Positions 6,231 to 9,173 of a stretch of DNA of 9,173 nt are shown in pieces. Below the pieces are notes generated by a model. It saw only the letters and a list, made by a program, of their open reading frames with translations. It had not been told where the DNA came from and did not search any database. The position numbers and the translations under genes are program-made. The stretch covers positions 1-9,173 of the forward strand of contig CAYGAG010000062.1 in assembly GCA_964347765.1 (NCBI GenBank). Direction: 5' to 3'. The DNA is from CAYGAG01 sp964347765 (GTDB lineage: Archaea > Thermoproteota > Bathyarchaeia > Bathyarchaeales > Bathycorpusculaceae). Position 1 is the stretch's first letter, and each line of letters opens with the position of its first letter.

Positions 6231-7207
6231 TGATAGAGATGTCAGAAACGATACTTCAAGTCACAAAACTAAGGAAATACTTCCCTGTAAGAGGAGGAAT
6301 ACTTCTCAGACAAGTAGCAGCGATACACGCAGTCGATGACGTAAGCTTTGACGTGAAACGCGAAGAGACCCTAGGGTTAGTTGGAGAAAGCGGTTGTGGA
6401 AAAACAACTCTAGGTAGAACGATTCTGCGGCTCATCAAAGCCGACGCTGGGTCAGTAAAGTACAGGGATCGCGATCTGTTCGAATTGAGCAAGAAAGAGA
6501 TGGGAAAAGTGCGACTCGAAATGGCAATGATATTCCAAGACCCCTACGCATCCCTAAACCCCCGAATGACTGTTGCAGACATTATTGGTGAACCATTTGA
6601 TATTCATGGGCTTGCTAAAGGGGAGGAAAAAAAGAAGAGAATTATGGAACTGCTGAAAAGAGTTGGACTGGCCCCTTTTCACATGTATAGATATCCACAC
6701 GAGTTTAGTGGAGGTCAAAAACAGAGAATCGGGATTGCCAGAGCACTGGCTGGCGATCCAAAGTTGCTCGTGGCTGATGAACCCGTATCATCGTTAGACG
6801 TTTCAGTCAGAGCTCAGATACTCAACCTGCTGAAAGACCTGCAGGATGACTTGGGACTTACATATCTCTACATATCGCATGACTTAAGTGCAGTCAAGCA
6901 CATGAGCGACAGAGTTGCGGTGATGTATGTGGGCAAGTTGATGGAATTGGCCCCCGCCAAAGAAATTTACAAAAACCCGCTGCACCCTTATACTAAGGCA
7001 CTATTATCTGCTATTCCTGTCCCGGGTAAAAAGGCTGTGAAAGACAGGATTATCCTCAAGGGAAGCGTTCCAACACCGATTGATCCTCCACCTGGCTGTA
7101 GATTCAATCCTCGGTGCTCCTACAAACAACCCACATGCGCAAAAGAGGACCCCGAGTTTATCGAAGTCAAAAAGGGACACTTCGTAGCTTGCCATTCAAG
7201 GAAGTAA
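6227..7207 (+). CDS. dppF: Peptide/nickel-type ABC transporter ATPase, DppF family
   Basis: Second ATPase subunit, 326 residues from ATG 6227; ATG 6230 and ATG 6239 are in-frame alternatives. Motifs are canonical: Walker A GESGCGKTT (53-61), Q-loop Gln104 in MIFQDPYASLNP, signature FSGGQKQR (160-167), Walker B LLVADEP with Glu185, D-loop SSLDVS, and H-loop His218 in ISHDL. The C-terminal extension has C291, C297, C304 and C322 with the same C-x5-C-x6-C-x17-C spacing as DppD, so both ATPases may carry an Fe-S cluster. The N-terminal GILLRQVAAIHAVDDVS insert is typical of DppF as against DppD. It overlaps dppD by 4 nt and ends the operon. Only 47 nt separate it from a convergent minus-strand gene, and I see no strong terminator there. 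Confidence 0.95.
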   Translation: MMIEMSETILQVTKLRKYFPVRGGILLRQVAAIHAVDDVSFDVKREETLGLVGESGCGKTTLGRTILRLIKADAGSVKYRDRDLFELSKKEMGKVRLEMAMIFQDPYASLNPRMTVADIIGEPFDIHGLAKGEEKKKRIMELLKRVGLAPFHMYRYPHEFSGGQKQRIGIARALAGDPKLLVADEPVSSLDVSVRAQILNLLKDLQDDLGLTYLYISHDLSAVKHMSDRVAVMYVGKLMELAPAKEIYKNPLHPYTKALLSAIPVPGKKAVKDRIILKGSVPTPIDPPPGCRFNPRCSYKQPTCAKEDPEFIEVKKGHFVACHSRK

Positions 7208-7254
7208 CAACCCGCAGCTAACTTCACTAGAGAGGCACTTGAATGGCGGACAAT

Positions 7255-8076
7255 CTAGTCACCCAGAGATTTCGACGCGAACGCTCTGGCAATAAGCTCT
7301 TTGCACATACTGTCTGTGTTGCAGAGTTCTGTGAGCCCTTGATCGCAACTCAAATGGTTACCGATTAGCCCCCTCTCGACAAGATTTATGATAAGGTATC
7401 TCTCAGTTCCATTCTCTCGATGTTCCAATTCAACTACCAAGTTTGGGTAGTAAAAGACACTCTGGCTCATAACCTCAATTGAGTCTATATCAGCATTCAC
7501 GTTTAGACAGAGGCTCAGAATATTCTTAGTGGCACTAAGTCGTGCAACCTTTTTAGACAGTTCTTCCTCATTCCGTCTAAGATGGCCCAGCACCGGCAAT
7601 ACCATTGAGTATCTTCTGGTGCGCAGACGACTCTTACTCAGCGTTGATCTGAGCTCGTAAAGCTCTTCTTTGACGCGGTTAAGACGTTTCAATAGCCCGG
7701 TAAGAATGGCATCAAAATCCGCGTGGAAAACCGGGCCCACAATCTCTTCCGACTGGGGTTGGTGGTTTCTAATTCGATACTGTAAATTGTTGGGTCTAAA
7801 TAACATGAAGACATCGCTTTCGTTCTTGACGGCTCCACAAAACATCGCGTTTAGCGCCGTTTCACCTCGGCCCGTTTTGCCATAGCTTCGAATCAAGTCT
7901 TCTCTTGATCGGCTGTAGGCATATCGTATTCTATGGTAGGGCATCCAGACCATGCCTTTTAGTGTGATATCCTCTAGGAGTTCCTTCCTAAAGAAACCCT
8001 TCTTTTTCGTGATCTTATCTATGAATTTTCGGATTTTCTCGTCTCCAAACTTGGACGGCGGAATTACAGATAGCAA
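7255..8076 (-). CDS. Uncharacterised 273-residue protein with predicted coiled coil
   Basis: I do not recognise this family. The start is TTG 8076; an in-frame stop two codons upstream (8080-8082) excludes anything longer. The first internal Met is residue 42. The N-terminal third is basic (KIRKFIDKITKKKGFFRKELL), followed by aromatic/basic MPYHRIRYAYSRSRED (45-60) and the compact motif GETALNAMFCG (71-81) with FMLFRPNNL (90-98). Residues about 125-190 are leucine- and charge-rich and probably form a coiled coil. A beta-like segment VFYYPNLVVEL...ERYLIINLVERG (207-236) precedes a C-terminus with C244, C252 and C258. No signal peptide or TM helix is visible, so it is probably cytoplasmic. It is convergent with dppF and lies 11 nt after a possible 42-residue ORF, downstream of a zinc-ribbon gene on the same strand. 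The open frame is long and shows protein-like composition, so it is likely real. Confidence 0.75.
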   Translation of the reverse strand: MLSVIPPSKFGDEKIRKFIDKITKKKGFFRKELLEDITLKGMVWMPYHRIRYAYSRSREDLIRSYGKTGRGETALNAMFCGAVKNESDVFMLFRPNNLQYRIRNHQPQSEEIVGPVFHADFDAILTGLLKRLNRVKEELYELRSTLSKSRLRTRRYSMVLPVLGHLRRNEEELSKKVARLSATKNILSLCLNVNADIDSIEVMSQSVFYYPNLVVELEHRENGTERYLIINLVERGLIGNHLSCDQGLTELCNTDSMCKELIARAFASKSLGD

Positions 8077-8087
8077 GTCCTAAACAC

Positions 8088-8216
8088 TCACTCTTTTCTG
8101 GTTCTTGATTCCATCCTAAGATTTTCTCTCATACTTGTTAAAAACTCTTTTAGAACCGTAAGGCAAATCTCAAGCAAATAAGAGTAATTCGGTGTCATTT
8201 CCGTTTGCGCGCGCAT
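8088..8216 (-). CDS. Possible 42-residue small protein in the minus-strand cluster
   Basis: ATG at 8216 (minus strand) opens 42 codons to TGA at 8088-8090. It begins MRAQTEMTPNYSYLLEICL and continues with a helix-prone, probably amphipathic stretch (LTVLKEFLTSMRENLRM) and a basic end. It fits almost exactly between the zinc-ribbon gene (stop 8231, 14 nt upstream) and the 273-residue gene (start 8076, 11 nt downstream), as in an operon. Against it, the ribosome binding site is weak and a candidate promoter for the downstream gene lies within it. I know no homologue. It could be a chance ORF in a leader region. Confidence 0.4.
   Translation of the reverse strand: MRAQTEMTPNYSYLLEICLTVLKEFLTSMRENLRMESRTRKE
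8137..8152 (-). promoter_or_regulatory. Candidate archaeal promoter for the 273-residue gene
   Basis: On the minus strand TAAAAGAGTTTTTAAC joins a BRE-like AAAAGA to a TATA-like GTTTTTAAC. Transcription from about 25 nt downstream, near 8115, would give a leader of about 40 nt before TTG 8076. It lies inside the possible 42-residue ORF, so either reading, or both, could be correct. Judged by eye. Confidence 0.35.
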
Positions 8217-8230
8217 CTTGCTGTCTCGCG

Positions 8231-8517
8231 TTAGGTTCCTTCATATGTTTCTTCATCGAATTTTGACAGGAGTTCCCAACCGACAGATGATAAGGTCTCG
8301 TCTGGATTCTTCACCAAAATCCTCTTCATATGAATTCCGCATCGCAAGCATTTCCTCTTGGTNNNNNNNNNNGACTGTGCACACGCCCGCGGAACCGGCC
8401 GCCACGCGCCATCCTATGGATCGGTTCTTTCCACGTAAGCAAAACCGATTCGCCATAATCTTCCCACTTATGTAACCCAAGTCTACATAACCAGTAGAAG
8501 GTCCCACGGGTCACCAC
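8231..8517 (-). CDS. Small zinc-ribbon-like protein, split by a 10-N gap
   Basis: The two sides of the gap read as one small protein of roughly 93-95 residues. The N-terminal 48 residues start at GTG 8517 (GTG 8514 is an alternative) and include WLCRLGLHKWEDYGESV, with Cys11 and His16. The C-terminal 43 residues read TKRKCLRCGIHMKRILVKN, then SSVGWELLSKFDEE, and end at TAA 8231-8233. C-x4-H plus C-x2-C can together bind one zinc. The pattern CxLGxHKW...CxxCG recalls small phage and prokaryotic zinc-ribbon proteins such as DUF1660, but I do not claim that family. With 10 N the halves are out of frame; a true gap of 2, 5, 8 or 11 nt (2 modulo 3) would join them. A genuine frameshift is possible but less likely. 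Function is unknown. Confidence 0.7.
8363..8372. other. Assembly gap (10 N) within the zinc-ribbon gene
   Basis: A 10-N run, unlike the two 100-N gaps. The reading frames of the flanking protein halves need a length of 2 modulo 3, so 10 cannot be the true length if the gene is intact. Confidence 0.75.
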
Positions 8518-8592
8518 AACAGATACCCACGATCAAAATAGGTGCAAATCAGATTTCAACCTTTCGCGCACGCAAGAAAGAGAGGGATTGGG

Positions 8593-8608
8593 GTGGAGAT
8601 ATCTCCAC
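8593..8608. promoter_or_regulatory. Perfect 16-bp palindrome GTGGAGATATCTCCAC, candidate operator
   Basis: The two 8-nt arms are exact reverse complements with no spacer, centred at 8600.5. The centre lies about 84 nt from the minus-strand start at 8517 and about 90 nt from the plus-strand start at 8691, close to the middle of this divergent intergenic region. That position suits an operator for a dimeric repressor or activator controlling both directions. As RNA it could form a 6-bp stem with an AUAU loop followed by a U-rich run, but no plus-strand gene upstream needs terminating. Confidence 0.45.
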
Positions 8609-8690
8609 TCTTTGATTTACTTAGGATAAGACTCATCAGGAACTAGGTCTCTTCCTCGTCAGAAAAGAACAGGAACAAAGGATAAAAAAG

Positions 8691-8960
8691 GTGGTCTCTG
8701 ATATTCTTCGTGTGAAGAGGATGGTGTCAGAAGACGTCGAAAAAATCCTTGCTTTAATAATCGTTACACTTTCCTTTCTTTCTCTACCCGTTCTTTTGTT
8801 CGTTTTCGTTATTGTACTATACCTTGATGTAACCTATGCAGTTCAGTTTTATCACACAAGAAGCATCATGGATGCGTTGGCCTTGGTTGGCCTTACAATC
8901 ATCAGCGGTGGACTGTTCTTGCTTCTTCGAGCTTTAACCAAATGGATAAGGAAAAAATGA
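8691..8960 (+). CDS. Small two-helix membrane protein
   Basis: An 89-residue integral membrane protein of unknown function. GTG 8691 follows AAAGGATAAAAAAG, a weak ribosome binding site; GTG 8712 and ATG 8721 are in-frame alternatives that leave both helices intact. TM1 spans about residues 19-45 (rich in L, V, I and F) and TM2 about 60-80. The short loop between them includes YAVQFYHTRS. The C-terminus KWIRKK is basic and probably cytoplasmic, and with a charged N-terminus (RVKR...EDVEK) it suggests both ends are inside. It ends 36 nt before the MtaA-like gene on the same strand, so the two may share a transcript. No family is recognised. A gene this short could be spurious, but the hydrophobic pattern is convincing. 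Confidence 0.6.
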   Translation: MVSDILRVKRMVSEDVEKILALIIVTLSFLSLPVLLFVFVIVLYLDVTYAVQFYHTRSIMDALALVGLTIISGGLFLLLRALTKWIRKK

Positions 8961-8974
8961 AGCGTTGACGCAAA

Positions 8975-8979
8975 GGAGG
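8975..8979 (+). promoter_or_regulatory. Shine-Dalgarno GGAGG upstream of the MtaA-like gene
   Basis: GGAGG lies 12 nt before ATG 8992, which opens only ATG AGT TGA, and 17 nt before TTG 8997, the start of the long frame. No ATG occurs in the long frame after the upstream stop at 8958. The closer G-run GGGGG (8986-8990) could serve the TTG instead. Confidence 0.5.
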
Positions 8980-8996
8980 AAAAGCGGGGGAATGAG

Positions 8997-9173
8997 TTGA
9001 CGGAGTTTAGTCACAAAAGAAGAGTCCTGGCGACATTGTTTGGAGGAAAGGTAGATAGGGTTCCTGTGACCTCGCTCGCAGGCTGTGGGGGAACCGTAAC
9101 AGTTGACATGCAGGATGTTGTTGACGTACATTGCCCCGAGGCACATAAGAATGCAGAGAAGATGGCGAAACTT
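8997..9173 (+). CDS. Uroporphyrinogen decarboxylase-fold methyltransferase, MtaA/CmuA-like (3' truncated)
   Basis: The first 59 codons of a gene that runs off the window. The N-terminus (TEFSHKRRVLATLFGG, KVDRVPVTSLAGCGG, then CPEAHKNAEKMAKL at 46-59) matches the characteristic opening of methylcobamide:coenzyme M methyltransferases (MtaA/MtbA/CmuA) in the uroporphyrinogen decarboxylase superfamily: a KxRVLxxLxGxxVDRVPV segment and a WPEAHxxxEKMAKL-type segment, with Cys here in place of the usual Trp. These enzymes move a methyl group from a corrinoid protein to a thiol. The zinc-binding residues and the rest of the catalytic site lie in the missing part, so the substrate and even true methyltransferase activity cannot be judged; many archaeal paralogues are uncharacterised. 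TTG is the best start available. No corrinoid protein or methyltransferase partner is visible upstream. Confidence 0.8.
   Translation, partial: MTEFSHKRRVLATLFGGKVDRVPVTSLAGCGGTVTVDMQDVVDVHCPEAHKNAEKMAKL

Noticed and set aside
7226..7259. Inverted repeat ACTAGA...TCTAGT as a bidirectional terminator between dppF and the minus-strand gene
   Set aside because: Only 6-bp arms with a 22-nt loop and no T run; expected by chance in AT-rich sequence, and one arm lies over the stop codon.
7670..7885. Plus-strand ORF inside the 273-residue minus-strand gene
   Set aside because: It is wholly antisense to a longer, better frame and has no protein-like features or ribosome binding site.
8218..8475. Plus-strand ORF across the 10-N gap
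   Set aside because: It is antisense to the zinc-ribbon gene, whose CxLGxHKW and CLRCG motifs show that the minus strand is coding.
8253..8507. Alternative minus-strand frame reading straight through the 10 N
   Set aside because: It misses all the cysteine motifs and is open only because the N run has an arbitrary length.
8934..9146. Minus-strand ORF over the MtaA-like gene
   Set aside because: The plus-strand frame carries the recognisable VDRVPV and PEAH...EKMAKL segments; the minus-strand frame is a shadow.

Overview
This is a metagenome-like scaffold fragment with three runs of N, at 158-257, 4207-4306 and 8363-8372. It looks archaeal. The evidence is CARDB-type surface proteins anchored by one C-terminal helix with an arginine/lysine tail, a cohesin-like domain between CARDB domains, GTG and TTG starts with GAGGTG-like ribosome binding sites, frequent AGA/AGG arginine codons, AT-rich promoter-like boxes of archaeal type, and the start of a methylcobamide:CoM methyltransferase-like gene. 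A Bathyarchaeia-like or related Thermoproteota lineage would fit. That placement is inference; no rRNA or other marker gene is present.

Layout, left to right. (1) Positions 1-1656, plus strand: the 3' part of a large surface protein made of CARDB domains with one carboxypeptidase-regulatory-like insert, ending in a membrane anchor. Its first two CARDB units are near-identical tandem copies and the first N gap falls inside one of them. (2) 1778-3151: a second secreted, membrane-anchored protein with the order signal peptide, CARDB, cohesin-like, CARDB, TM. (3) 3260-7207: a compact four-gene peptide/nickel-type (Dpp/Opp) ABC transporter operon, permease-permease-ATPase-ATPase, with the second gap at the dppB/dppC junction. 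(4) 7255-8517, minus strand, convergent to the transporter: three tightly packed small genes. These are a C/H...CxxC zinc-ribbon-like protein (interrupted by the 10-N gap), a possible 42-residue ORF, and a 273-residue protein I do not recognise. (5) 8691-9173, plus strand: a two-helix membrane protein followed by the 5' end of a uroporphyrinogen-decarboxylase/MtaA-like gene that leaves the window. A perfect 16-bp palindrome lies almost midway between the divergent starts of blocks 4 and 5.

How the genes may work together. The transporter should import oligopeptides or a similar solute using two coupled ATPases. No substrate-binding protein is visible here. The two surface proteins just upstream could hold or present extracellular material near the transporter, but this rests on proximity only. 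I see no tRNA, rRNA, CRISPR array, transposase or integrase. No stretch over 300 bases lacks a gene. I found no clear evidence of a wholly new system. The most interesting items are the mosaic CARDB repeat, the uncharacterised minus-strand cluster with its divergent palindrome, and the membrane protein beside the MtaA-like gene.
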